Shown: positions 33,554 to 44,002 of the stretch, piece by piece
How the letters are laid out: each line of letters starts with the position of its first letter
Position numbering within the stretch: the first letter of the stretch is position 1
Origin: Triticum aestivum
Lineage: Eukaryota; Streptophyta; Magnoliopsida; Poales; Poaceae
Assembly (NCBI RefSeq): GCF_018294505.1
Contig: NC_057811.1
Coordinates: 27,929,249-27,993,248, forward strand
Direction: 5' to 3'
DNA length: 64,000 bases
The notes under the pieces: generated by a model
Told to the model about the DNA's origin: nothing
The model's database searches: none
Seen by the model: the letters and a program-made list of their open reading frames with translations, nothing else
Made by a program: the position numbers and the translations under genes

Positions 33554-36539
33554 ATGGAGTTGCGGTTTGCTTTCATGGTGCACATTAGAAGGGACCGGTA
33601 CATGTTCGATGCAAAGGATAAGAAGAAATACCAAGGAGGATTTGATTATCGGTTGCCAATGGCTAGTAAATGGAGTTTCAGACAATTTGGGGAGGTAATT
33701 TGTAGCCAATATCCTTGGGGCTTGCTTGACGAAGTGGTATACAAATACTATGATGGGGAAAATAATTGGGTGACAGTTAGTAATGATGAAGAGCTAGCTA
33801 CCATGTTTGTTAGGCATAAAGAGAAAGATAATTTTCATGTGAGGCTGCAAGTTGATGTGCTTGAGCAGGCATTTGGACCTAGGATGACGGGTGCAACATC
33901 TCGGGGAGAACCAAGTCGTCGTAATGGCATCTCTAGCCAGAACAGTTCAGTTGGTGCACGGCGACATGGTGGCTCGACAAGTGTGGGCAACAGCAGTAGG
34001 GTCCCCCTTGAAGTGGAGCCTGATGACTACAATTCTGGGGTTGATGAAGAGAAGCTATATTCTGATGTTATTCGGAATTTACGACGGGCACCTCGGACTG
34101 AAAACCAAGATGAGGCTCACAATGCAGTCCGTGTGGATGATGACACGGTGGGTGAGGACGAAGACCTTGCAGCTGTTGAATGGGACCCTTTGAACCCTCA
34201 TATGGAAGAAGGTACAGTTTTTGCATCCATGAATGAGTGTAGAAATGCACTTGTGACATACTGCATCAAGGTAGAACGTACTTTCAAATTTACAAGAGCG
34301 ATCAAGTACGTTACAGAGTGCACTGTCCGACTGAGGGTTGTCCATGGAGGCTGCTCACATCTAAAATGCGAAATAGCATTAATGTTCAGGTCAAAGTGAA
34401 CCCTTTTAAGCACACATGCCAGGAATCAACCCTTAGGAAGGATACAATCCGTAGAGCCAAGTCAAGATGGGTGGAAGAAGAAGTAAAGAAGTGGGTGAAA
34501 GAAAACCAGCAAGTGGGTCCAAAGGAATTGCAGAAGAACATCAAAGGTAAGTTCAAGATAGACTTACCATACATGAGGTTGTTCAATGGTAAACAACATG
34601 CTATGGATTCTATTTATGGTAACTGGCAGGAAAGTTTTCAATTGTTGTATTCATTCAAAGGTGAAGTGGAGAGGACAAGCCCAGGTAGTATTGTAGATAT
34701 TGATCACCACACCGTGGAGTACACATTCAGGGGAGTGACAAAGACCAAGGAATGCTTTAGGAGGGTTTTTGTCTGCTTTGAGGCTTGTCGCCGGGGTTTT
34801 TTGGCAGGCTGCAGGCCTTATTTGGCTATTGATGCCACTTTTCTCACAGGGAGGTTCAAAGGACAGTTAGTAGCAGCTTGTGCAGTTGATGCACACAGTT
34901 TTGTATTTCTAGTTGCCTACGGTGTGCTGGAGACAGAGTCTGAGGAGAGCTGGACTTGGTTTTGCATCATCTGCGTCGGGCTATTGCACATCCCAATGGG
35001 TTGGTCATTCATACAGATGCCTGCAAAGGTTTAGAAGTTGCCGTGGACAATGTGTTCCCTGGAGTAGAGCATAGGGAATGCATGCGTCACCTTGCTGCAA
35101 ATTTCATGAAGAAATTCAAAGGAAAGGTGTATACCGACAATTTATGGCCAGCATCTTTGACTTGCAGTGTGAAGAAGCACAACTACCACTTGAGGCAGTT
35201 ATACATGAATCCCAAAGTGAAAGAATACTTGGAAACACACCACTCCAAGTTATGGGCCAGAAGCCAATTCAGTGAAGTGAGCAAAGTTGACTATGTGCAC
35301 AATAATCTAGCAGAGTCTTTCAACTCAACGATCCGGAAACTAAAGGGTCATTATGTGGTGGATTTGCTTGACAGGATAAGGATAGAATACATGTAGAAAT
35401 TTAATTATCGTGCAGGAATAGCCGAGGCAAAATTCATGGGCCACATTATCATCCCTGTCGTGATGAATGAACTGAAGCAGAAGACAACAGGCTTGGAAAT
35501 GAACATGACTCTTTGCTCGGGTACCACAGCAGAGATATCATATTTGGATAAAGAGAAGAGGGAATGGAGATATCCAGTGGATTTAGAAGCTAGAACTTGC
35601 AGTTGTAGGAAATGGCAGATAACTGGGTTGCCATGCATTCATGCCTTGTTTTTCATCACTTCTCTCCCAGGTCCAGCAGGGAACATACAGCAGTATGTGC
35701 ATGATTACTACTCTGTTGCAAGGTTCAAAGCCACATATGCTTATGCCTTGCCTGCTATGGAGGGAAAACAACAATGGGACATGGTGGATCCTGGATTCAA
35801 GCTTTGCGCTCCAGTTCTGAAGAGAGCAGCAGGTAGACCAAGGAAGAGTCAAATCAGACCTCGCACCGAAGGAGCTGGACTTGGAGCGAGGAACCGTAAG
35901 TGCACAAGGTGTGGTGGGTCTGGTCGTTTCGGTAAGTATTGTGATAACACAGTAGATCCAGCGTTCGGAGAGAGTTTCGATGAAGGCTTCGATGAAAATG
36001 TTGGTCAGCAGCCGGTTGCCTCAACAGATGATGAAAATGATGGTCAACAGCCGGTTGCATCAGATGAGGATTTTGTCGAGGTTCCAAATGATGATGGTCA
36101 ACAGCCGCATGATTTTGACGATGATCCAAAATATCCTCCAAATAATGATTCAAGTGAGGCTCCAAATGGTGATCCAAGTGAGGCTCCAAATAGTGATCAT
36201 GGTGATCCAAATGAAGCTCCAAATGGTGATCATGGTGATCCAAGTGAGGCTCCAAATGATGATCCATGTGAGGCTCCAAATGGTGACCAACCATTTATTG
36301 TTGTGAGTTCTGCTAGGTATGTAAATCTTGCAAGGGTCAGATACTACTGTACATTTATCACTTGACATGATCTCATTACCCTTTATGTTTTGCACAGCTC
36401 TATGATAGGTTTGAAGAAGACGCGCAAGGTACCGACAACCAAGAGGAGAAGAGAAGAAGCAATGAGCATAAGGTGCACGAGGAGCAAAGTGATGGCAAGA
36501 AGCTCAAGGAACAGACAGAAGCCCCAACGCTATATATGA
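33554..36539 (+). pseudogene. MuDR-type transposase (mudrA-like), frameshifted
   Basis: MELRFAFMVHIRRDRYMF starts at 33554, just after a likely 5'UTR intron (GGGTAAGT near 33440 to GGTTAG at 33552). Order: N-terminal charged domain; MuDR zinc-binding part (CPTEGCPWRL, 34320-34420); DDE core with D in AIDATFL (near 34831), D in HTDACKG (35016) and E in NNLAESF (35313); SWIM finger CSCRKWQITGLPCIH (35598-35640); a CxxC-type knuckle CTRCGG..GKYC (35898-35941); then an acidic tail of SEAPNGDP-like repeats (36110-36290). A last short exon after an intron (about 36317-36399) ends in TGA at 36537-36539. Breaks: a frameshift near 34316, a one-base loss in a T run near 34953, and TAG at 35394-35396. 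Normally it would cut at the terminal repeats. Confidence 0.9.
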
Positions 36540-36699
36540 ATAATTATGAAACATTGTGAATAAGGGATGATGTTGTATTATGAAACATTATGAAACATTT
36601 ATCACTTGACATGTTGTATTTCTGTTGGATGATGTTGAACCTATGTTAGAAGTATGTTTGACATGATATTTAAATCTGTTGGATGATGTTTGAATGAGC

Positions 36700-37410
36700 A
36701 CATGGTTTTTCCTTTTTTTGATTTTTTTGAATTTTATTTTGCTCATTTGAATTCTGGTCAAACCTAACTTTGACCAAGATTTAAACAAGTCTAAAACATC
36801 AAAATGAGCAACTAAGCATGGATCCTTCTTAGTCAATCCAAAATAAAGCTGTGGTGAGGTTTTGAAATTTTCATGAAAAATGTGCTAAAAAGAGGGGTCC
36901 AAAGGTAGGGTAAACGGCCTCATTTGTAAGCAAGGTTTTTTTCGACCTTGTCTAAATCAGCCAAATAACTTTCCTACACATATATTCTATATATACAGAC
37001 TATGTGCGCTGGTTTTTCCATTTTTTTGATATTTTTTTAGTTTGTTTTGCTCATTTGAATTCTGGTCAAACCTAACTTTGACCAAGATTTAAACAAGCCT
37101 AAAACATCAAAATGAAAAACTAAGCCTGGATCCTTCTTAGTCACTCCAAAATGAAGCTGTGGTGAGGTTTTTGAAATCTTCATGTTCATTTCCCCAAAAC
37201 ACTTCTCTTCACTTCATACAAGAGAGTTTGAGATACTCGAGATATCACACAATACACATGAACTTATCGTTTAAATGTATGTAAACCTTGTTTATCAACT
37301 TAAATCGTTAGTATATGACATAAGAAGACTATGTCCGCAGGTTTTTTATTTTTCTGATTTTTATTTAATTTATTATGCTCATTTGAAATCTAGTCAAACA
37401 TAGCTTTGAC
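36700..37410 (+). repeat. Three diverged tandem copies of a ~310-bp unit
   Basis: GCTCATTTGAATTCTGGTCA occurs at 36741 and 37049, and a weaker version (GCTCATTTGAAATCTAGTCA) at 37377. Each has similar flanks (a TTTTT-rich lead and AACCTAACTTTGACC). Spacings are 308 and 328 bp. This non-coding repeat lies inside the MULE, downstream of the transposase. Confidence 0.7.
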
Positions 37411-38014
37411 TGCTCCAAACCCCTCCCAAATCTTGCTAACCCTAGCGCTGAACAAGGACCGTTCATCCAACCCTAGCGGCGATCAAGGGCCGTCGATCTA
37501 ACCCTTCTAGAAGGAATCTGCGGGGAGGAGGGGGGCGATCCGCGAGATGCAATCTGATTGGCTGGGAGATTGTTTTTTTTAAACAAATACCGGGCGCGCT
37601 GGATGGACCGTTGGGCCGTCTCGTTGTCTGGGCCTGAGACCGCAGTAAATAGCCCGTCTCAGCCTTTCCAGGCCTTGCATGCATGGGAGGCGGCGACGTG
37701 GGTTTGCATGCGCGGGAGGCGGCGACGTGCATGCATGCGAGCGAGGCGAGCGAGGCGTGCTAGGCGAGCTAGGCTAGCGGGGCGAGCTAGGTGGTTCGGG
37801 GCAGTGGTTCAGGGCAGCGATTCAGATGCACCGCCCGGTCAAAGAGCTATGCAGTGATTCAGATGCACGCACGCGCCCCATGCATCATTTTCGTGTAAAA
37901 ATTTAAGAGTGCAAAATGTAACGGATACACACACGCGTCCGGATACACACACGCGTCCGGATTCACACACGCACCGTTCTCATCCTTTCTCTCTTCCTTT
38001 CCCACCCACAGGCC
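37411..38014. other. GC-rich MULE spacer with short tandem words
   Basis: No gene supported. It holds local repeats: GCGAGCGAGGC/GCGAGCTAGGC words at 37735-37800 and three GGAT(A/T)CACACACGC(G/A) units at about 37921-37975, just upstream of the TATA box of the next ORF. Confidence 0.5.
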
Positions 38015-38021
38015 TATAAAT
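38015..38021 (+). promoter_or_regulatory. TATA box of the small MULE gene
   Basis: TATAAAT in GGCCTATAAATGGGG, 105-111 bp before the ATG at 38126. The intervening leader is C-rich (CTCTTCCTCTCCCACCC, then CAAGCGAGACCAAG), like many grass 5' untranslated regions. Confidence 0.6.
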
Positions 38022-38125
38022 GGGGTGACTCTCTTCCTCTCCCACCCACAAGCCAGATCCAATCCATTCTCTCCAACTTCAAACACCCAAGCGACCGAGC
38101 CCTCCCCAAGCGAGACCAAGTGAAG

Positions 38126-38494
38126 ATGCAGTTCAACGGGCCGACCTTCAACCGTCCGCCTGTCGTGCCGGAGCTGCGCTACCCACCGGGCGTGCTCGTG
38201 GAGAGGGAGCTCCGTGTGAGGGCTATTTCAAGGTGGAGGGGTTCCGTCGAACTCACCCGCGCCTTCCTCAGAGCCGGCTATGCCCACCTCCCACGGGGCT
38301 CGCCGAGGATGTTCACCCTCAACGAGGTTTGTGACCGCGGCGGCATCCTCCTACTGCTCACGGTCACCTTCACCAACCCGTTTGACGCGCGCGAGCTCCT
38401 CGGCCAAGTCTTTTGGTGCGGCTGCGAGGCCATCTTCTTCACCGTCTACAACATCTACACCAACTACGAGCGCATCTTCCCCACTCCAAGCTAG
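38126..38494 (+). CDS. Small intact ORF of unknown function carried by the MULE
   Basis: 122 residues, starting MQFNGPTFNRPPVVPELRYP. A GTG six bases upstream also fits the frame, but ATG at 38126 is the natural plant start. I recognise no domain. The protein is basic in the middle (ERELRVRAISRWRGSVEL) and has a hydrophobic stretch near residues 72-84 (GGILLLLTVTFTN) and a Cys pair (FWCGCEAIFF) near residues 94-103. It ends at TAG 38492-38494. The TATA box and C-rich leader suggest it is or was expressed. No intron is needed and no damage is visible, unlike its neighbours. It may be a captured host sequence or a MULE accessory gene. Confidence 0.5.
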   Translation: MQFNGPTFNRPPVVPELRYPPGVLVERELRVRAISRWRGSVELTRAFLRAGYAHLPRGSPRMFTLNEVCDRGGILLLLTVTFTNPFDARELLGQVFWCGCEAIFFTVYNIYTNYERIFPTPS

Positions 38495-39843
38495 ATGCAC
38501 TCCCTTCCCTACGACGAGGAGGAGTTGGTGTGAAGATGAAGACGGTGTTGAAGGGGCGCGCGTGGCCAAGGTGGAAGAAGGAGGTCAAGATGAAGATGTT
38601 CAAGCCCGGAGTCAAGCTCGTCATGTTTCGTTTTTTATTTTGTTGCTTTTCTATGTCGTGTCGTGTCGTGTCATGTTTCGTCATGTATCCGTGAACTGTC
38701 CGTGAACTTATTATTGTAATGGTACGGTGTGTTGCATCTTATCTAAGTTATTATGGTTTATTATGTGTGTTAAAAAATGTCCGTGCACAAACATATCATT
38801 TCTTCCCTAAACCAAGTCATGAAGTTCGAGAACATGTGGTTTTCATTAATGAAAATCGGAGGGGTTGAGAAGCCCTCTTTTCATTCAAAACAAAATAAGT
38901 CATGAACTAACATGCAAATTTATTCCCTTTAATCCTAAACCAAGTGCCACTCTAATCCTAAACCAAGTGCCACTCTAACCAAAATCATGTGGCAGTGCAA
39001 ACATACGTTTTCAACCTTCCAACCCTCCAAAATTTCAGTGCAAAACAAAGAAAAACCACTCTCACGCGTGTGCAAACATTCACGGTCTCACTATTTTTTT
39101 TTACAAATTTCACAGTCTCACTATGTATACCTTCCTTCCCTACCCATGTCAAAGTCTTGCCATCTGTCCTAGCGGTTACCAGCGCAGCCCTAAACACCAC
39201 AAACCCACGCGGTCCTGGGTTCGATTCCCCGGCCACACCAATTTTTTGTGCATTTTCCATCCTTCATTTTTTCAGACAAATTATTTTTTCTCAATGTAAT
39301 GCCCTTAAAAAATGTTCATTTATTTTGGCACCAGGTGTAAACCTCTACTAGAGCTGAGGCACATTTTCCATGACATTTTGGTCTTTGATTTAAATCACGG
39401 TGTATTTGAATTGGATTAATTAACAGCTCCAAAAAATTTCTAACCTTAATTGTTTGGCTCTGGAATAATTCAATTAGCTTCCACAAAAGTTTTAGCATTA
39501 TGATTTACTGCCTAAATTAAATCAGAACAGAAAACAGAAAAATACGCAAGAGAACCCCCGAATGGGGCTAATTGGATGCAGTTGGCCCATTAGTCTAGCC
39601 TGCACTTGGCTTTACGCTCTGAATTTGGCCCAAGAGCAACCTTTTTTTTTGACAGAAAGGCAGAGCAGAGAGCTGCATTTCATTGATCAAAAGTTTCTGA
39701 ATTCCTCATTTCTTCTCTTTTTTTCAACATATTTAAATGTTGGTCACTTCTTCTCTTTTTTTTCAACATTTAAACATCTTTGACCAACATTTAAACTAGG
39801 TGAATTTCTCATACAATTTCAAGATTACAAATTCCTCCATAGT
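38495..39843. other. Non-coding MULE spacer
   Basis: No gene. At 38936-38980 a 25-bp unit (AATCCTAAACCAAGTGCCAC and five more bases) is repeated in tandem. At 39642-39700 a T-run followed by GACAGAAAGGCAGAGCAGAG looks like a reversed retroposon tail. At 39717-39790 CTTCTCTTTTTTTCAACAT is duplicated. Confidence 0.45.
39168..39243 (+). other. tRNA-like sequence (possible SINE head)
   Basis: TAGCGGTTACCAG (39170-39182) resembles a pol III A box and GGTTCGATTCC (39218-39228) is a near-perfect B box. CCCCGGCCACACC follows like a tRNA 3' side. A paired 5' acceptor strand is missing, so this is not a tRNA gene. It is either a tRNA-derived SINE head or a decayed tRNA. Confidence 0.35.
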
Positions 39844-40393
39844 TCATGCCTTTCCATACATTTTCAACATTACAACCAGTGCGATTACCATACCTACAGA
39901 TGCCCAAAAGTATTTGCAAATGGGTATTGGTAGTGCTTGATCCTCAAGCTTCCTAACCTTCTTCTTCAACATCCTAAGCTCAACAGCAAGCTCTCTGTCA
40001 GTGCGTGCTTCGCCCTCCATCTGTTCTTCCGGAGCTCGTGGTGCGGCCACTGCCGTTCGTGGCAGCATGCGCAACCATTCTTCATGCTCTTCTTGCAGTT
40101 CATTCATCAGAGTCTTGGCCAGAGCATCGACCCAAAGAAAGAAGCATGTCACCTGCATGAACACCAAACAGATCAACCCATTGCTTAAAGATCCCGACCA
40201 CAAAAATGGTGCAATTGCCCCGATTCTTACCCCATTCTCGCTGCACACGTAGAACGGACGATTCTGGTTCCTCGGTGTGTGAGAAACCCTCTGATCAACG
40301 CCCCCCCCGGCACCGCGGACAGACGAAGACAGGCATGTCCACACGCGCCCGGCTCTGCATCCGCGAGGTGGCGCGGGAGCTTGAGGAAGACAT
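39844..40393 (-). pseudogene. GRF zinc-finger, coiled-coil, membrane-anchored protein gene in the MULE
   Basis: Two exons. Exon 1 starts ATG at 40393 and ends at 40231 before GTAAG; exon 2 runs 40152-39844 after TGCAG, and the phase is kept. The joined protein carries a GRF zinc finger: CPRC, about 20 residues, then YVC and TCFFLWVD. A coiled coil follows (about 60 residues, LQEEHEEWLRM and ELRMLKKKVRKLED). A C-terminal membrane segment (ASVGMVIALVVMLKMYG) ends the chain. Frame is lost in exon 1 at a run of eight C (40301-40308 on +); seven would restore it, so a real indel or a sequencing error is possible. GRF fingers bind single-stranded nucleic acids in other proteins. Its place, reading inward from the right terminal repeat, equals that of mudrB. 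Confidence 0.75.
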
Positions 40394-40739
40394 GGAGCTC
40401 GGAGCCGAAGGGGATCTCAACGCCACGGCGCCCTCCACAGCTAGCTTCCCACCGCCGCGCCCTCCACAGCTAGCTTCCCACTGCCGTGCTCTCTCTCTCT
40501 CTCTCTTGCCGTGGTCACCGCCGTGCTCTCTGTCGCCGTGGTCACTGCCGCTGTCGCCCGCTTATATAGCACACCCGCAACGGCTCTCTGCTCAACGGCT
40601 CTCTCCTGGGTCCCACAAGACACGCGTGCAACGGTCTGAATAAAATTGGCCGTCTCTGCCGTCTGGTCCCACCTGTAAGGGCCGAGTCAAAAGGTTGACC
40701 TGACGGAGACGGCAGAGTTCACGGAACGAGTCGGTGCGC

Positions 40740-40828
40740 ACGGACTAGGGGCAAAACTGAGCACAATTCGCATCTGAGGGCAAAACTGAGCAGATGGACA
40801 CCACTGAGGGCAAAAGGATAATTAACCC
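40740..40828 (-). repeat. Right terminal inverted repeat of the MULE
   Basis: Reverse complement of the left repeat with about four mismatches over the first 86 bp. It ends AATTAACCC at 40828 and is followed by the second TTTTAAATT. It carries the same three TTTTGCCC subrepeats. Confidence 0.85.
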
Positions 40829-40837
40829 TTTTAAATT

Positions 40838-42974
40838 TGGGTAAGTCAATTTTCTGACCGTTGATAGTTTGGTCTGGATTTGTGATGTTTGTTTTCCTTG
40901 CTGTTATTTAGCTTCCTTCAAGGCACAAGGGAGGAACAAGGAACCAGAGCCTGCAAGAGCTGAACACAATTTAATGTCTTCCTATGTGAAACTGGATCTT
41001 GGTAAGTTGTTACCACATGTATGAGGAGGTTCTGTGTGGATAATGTCAGCAGCCAAGGCAACTGTCGTTACCTGAACTTTAGATATTTTTGGATATATTT
41101 TTAATGACATCACTATTCTGTAACTACTTAATCTCAACAACTCCTCATATTGACATGTTGCTGAGATGTTTTCTTGGCATTTCGTCTGACAATTAATTTA
41201 GAGAGCTTCTATATGTACGATCAAAATTTGTACGACCTTTGTACGATAAGGCTGATCTGGTGTTGTGGGCCCAAACATACGGATGCCGGCCTTTCTCTTG
41301 TTGTAAGAAAATCGTACGGAAAACCATCGTACGCAAGGTAGTTTTAATTAATTTATTGAACATAAAATTAACCTCATTCCCATGAATGTGGATGAGCTAG
41401 ATATTCCTGTTTTTGCTCAGATCTTTGGGTGTAAGATTAGTGAGTTCCCTATAAAAGACACAATATCCTTCACAAGCAAAAGAGGAAAGGGACCCATCTG
41501 GGCAAACAGACCCTTCAGCATAAGACCTAAGGCAGACTCCTTAATCTCTCCTCTTCAGTGAATCTCCTATCCAGTATCTCATTCTCTTCCATTTGTACCA
41601 TATCTACCAAAGACCCAAAAGATCATCTACTAATTGTATTGAGATTTTATCGTCTTTTTCCAAAAAGATTTTTATAATAACTCACAGCTACCTCAAGCAT
41701 ACCATGCCATTAGTTCCCTCCAGAGAGGTAACTTAAACTGTCTTTAGATGACAATTGCTCTTTCTGGGGTTCTTTGGGACCTATTTACATTATTTGAAAC
41801 AAAGAGAAAGATGCTCGTCATACTTTGATTAGACTCAGTTCTGGAGCTTTCTTGTTTCCATTCATTCCTTTCGGGTAGCACTAGCCTCTTAATTTTAAAA
41901 ACTTGGGATGTACTTGACTACCACGATCCTTGTGTATACTGTTTGGGTGGTACACTCAGTCAGTGTGCTAACTAGAGAAGACATGGCAGACACACATAGG
42001 CAGTAGTGGTTGAACAGGATATGTTTACCTGGAAATATTGTTTTACTTGAATCCACCGAAACTCGAAGTGTTCAATTTACTGAATGCAGATGGTGCTTCT
42101 TTGCTACCAGGAGAAGGCATGCTGAAACTTGATGCAGACGCCCGCATATTGCAGTCAGACTCCACTGTTCAAAGCTTTCAATTTCAGTTTGCTTACAAAT
42201 TTTCCTTTGCTCGAACTAGAATAATCTGAGGGAGATAAGCAGTGTAAGCTTATGGTTTATGGAGCTTAGTGGTGTACTGGTGTGATATACTGAGCTTTTA
42301 GTGGTGCTTACAAATGGAAGAAATGGCTGCCGGCCTGTCATGAACTCTTGGTTTACGGTTCTTCAGATTATAGCTGTTTAGGAGAGGGCAGTTTAATTAC
42401 CTGGCAAACTTTGAGCTGAGAAGATGAATTCGAGCATGTATGACTTTTATTGTAGGGCGAGTGTTTGGCCAGCACAATGTTCACATGCTCCCTGGTCCCA
42501 CTGGGCAATAGCTTATATGCACACTGTCATGGGATCATTATGTTACACCCTTTAGTATTGGTGGTAATCCATTGAAATTAATAAAGTGTTAATCATAACT
42601 CTGGTACAGATAGACCACTCACTAGCTCAAGATGGCAGCACTGCAACTTCTTTTTCTTTTGATTCTCTGGTTTACTCAACAAGTTATAGTACGATTCTAG
42701 TAAAAAGAAAGAAAAACTTGGACAAACCACTGGTCGACTTCTCTAAGCCTTACAAACATGGATACTAATTTTGCATATACTTCTCCATGGTTGCTTCCAC
42801 ATGCTAATTACCAAGGTACGACAAACATTTCATTTGGTTTGATCTGCATCTTCTATCAGCATGGGGATAAAATTACATGTTGGTTTCACAGCACATATGG
42901 TGACATCTAGGCATTGTTGAAATTACAGTTGATCATCGATTATGCACTTGCTGGTTTTCTCAGTAGACAAGGTA
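40838..42974. other. Low-repeat stretch, no gene established
   Basis: No recognisable domain. One exon-like piece: a pyrimidine tract with TTATTTAG at 40904-40911, an open stretch, and CTTGGTAAGT at 40998-41007. A second possible acceptor is TGAATGCAG at 42081-42089, before an ORF ending at 42229. I cannot assign either. At 41205-41335 GTACGAT/CGTACG words occur in inverted orientation (TATATGTACGATC, ACCATCGTACGC) and may be a small unclassified MITE. Confidence 0.35.
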
Positions 42975-43132
42975 CTCCCTCCGTTCCTAAATATAAGACC
43001 TTTTAGAGATTCCAATATGAACTACATATGGAGCAAAATGAGTGAATCTACACTCTAAAACATGTCTATATACATCCGTATGTAATCCGTATTGAAATCT
43101 CTGAAAGGTCTTATATTTCGAAACGGAGGCAG
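42975..43132. mobile_element. Stowaway MITE (158 bp)
   Basis: Starts CTCCCTCCGTTCCTAAATAT and its reversed right end is CTGCCTCCGTTTCGAAATAT, flanked by TA (42973-42974 and 43133-43134). The arms continue as ATAAGACCTTT / AAAGGTCTTAT. One of the best-preserved MITEs in the window. Confidence 0.9.
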
Positions 43133-43656
43133 TACATCATGCTCTTCTTTCTGCAAAAAACATATCACGACACTAAGGAGTTGTTGCACTTGCAACTGAG
43201 TTTATATGTTTGCTTCCATTTGTGTATATGCAACTCTGTTTTGTCAAAAGACCCGTGCTGGATGCAGTTAATAATGACAATATTGGAGGAGTATAAAAAT
43301 GCCATGAAGTGCAGGAACTGAAGGTGTCCATCTTCAGTTGGTATATTATATGATTTGGATTTCTGAAAAGATTCGCCATGATGTATGTCGCCCAGTTATC
43401 TCTCTATTACCAAAGGAGCAGACAATTAACTTTTCCAGTGCAATTGACCTGAAATACTTTCGGTGTTATTTAGCCATAGGACATTGACCCGGCTGTCATT
43501 GTAGTTTATCTAGACCCAAGTTTTAGAGCTACCTCAACAAGTTACTCAATGTTTCCGAATCGATTTTGTAATGGAATACATGACTACAAACCTTTTATTC
43601 TCAGCCTTCCGATGGATATTGTTTTGCCCAAGGCTCCAGCGGTGCTGATGGTGTGA
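43133..43656. other. Non-coding, nothing recognised
   Basis: Short ORFs only. It may be the decayed upstream part of the mTERF relic that follows, but no mTERF repeat can be read here. Confidence 0.4.
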
Positions 43657-44002
43657 CCTGGTGCAGAGGAAGTAAAGAGTTCCTGATTTGCAAGATTGGG
43701 TTGGAACCAGCATATCATCGACTGGCATTGCTCACATGCAGTCTGGAGGCCTGGATTAAACCCCTGCAGTGCTCACATGCAGCCTGGAGGGCCGGATCAT
43801 TCCCCGATACTACGTTGTAAATTTTATTAACGAAAATGGGTTGCTACATGGTGATCTGGATTACTATTCTGCAGTCAAGGTGACCAAGAAGGCATGCGCA
43901 GAGATGTACGTAGACCCTCAAAAGGAAGCTGCACCGTACCTCACTGAAGACTGTGCAGCTGCTTGTAGAGGGAAAGTGCCGACTCGATTCAGATTTACAT
44001 AA
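43657..44002 (+). pseudogene. mTERF-family gene, C-terminal relic
   Basis: Reads FLICKIGLEPAYHRLALLTC, then, after a disruption, CSLEGRIIPRYYVVNFINENG and DYYSAVKVTKKACAEMYV, and ends PTRFRFT with TAA at 44000-44002. Grass mTERF proteins end in this way (SLE-RI-PRYYVV-FL-ENGLL, HKEAAPHLAEDYAAACRG-PTRFRF). They are organelle-targeted proteins built of helical mTERF repeats that act in mitochondrial or plastid gene expression. Only the last about 100 of the family's 350-400 residues remain. A local duplication of GCTCACATGCAG(T/C)CTGGAGG (near 43730 and 43769) breaks the frame. The 3' flank has AATAAAGTA near 44099, plausibly the old poly(A) signal. The only trace of an ordinary host gene that I recognise here. 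Confidence 0.8.

Larger units (their letters stand above)
32824..40828 (+). mobile_element. Complete Mutator-like element (MULE), 8.0 kb
   Basis: Terminal inverted repeats of about 89 bp (GGGTTAAGTATCCTTTTGCC; the reversed right end is GGGTTAATTATCCTTTTGCC) and a 9-bp target duplication TTTTAAATT (32815-32823 and 40829-40837), the size typical of Mutator. Inside are a MuDR-type transposase relic reading in from the left, a small ORF with its own promoter at 38.1 kb, and a GRF-zinc-finger gene reading in from the right. The two outer genes converge, as mudrA and mudrB do in maize MuDR. Both are broken, so this copy is probably not self-mobile. Confidence 0.92.

Noticed and set aside
39168..39243. 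Functional tRNA gene
   Set aside because: No paired acceptor stem or convincing anticodon arm; kept only as tRNA-like.
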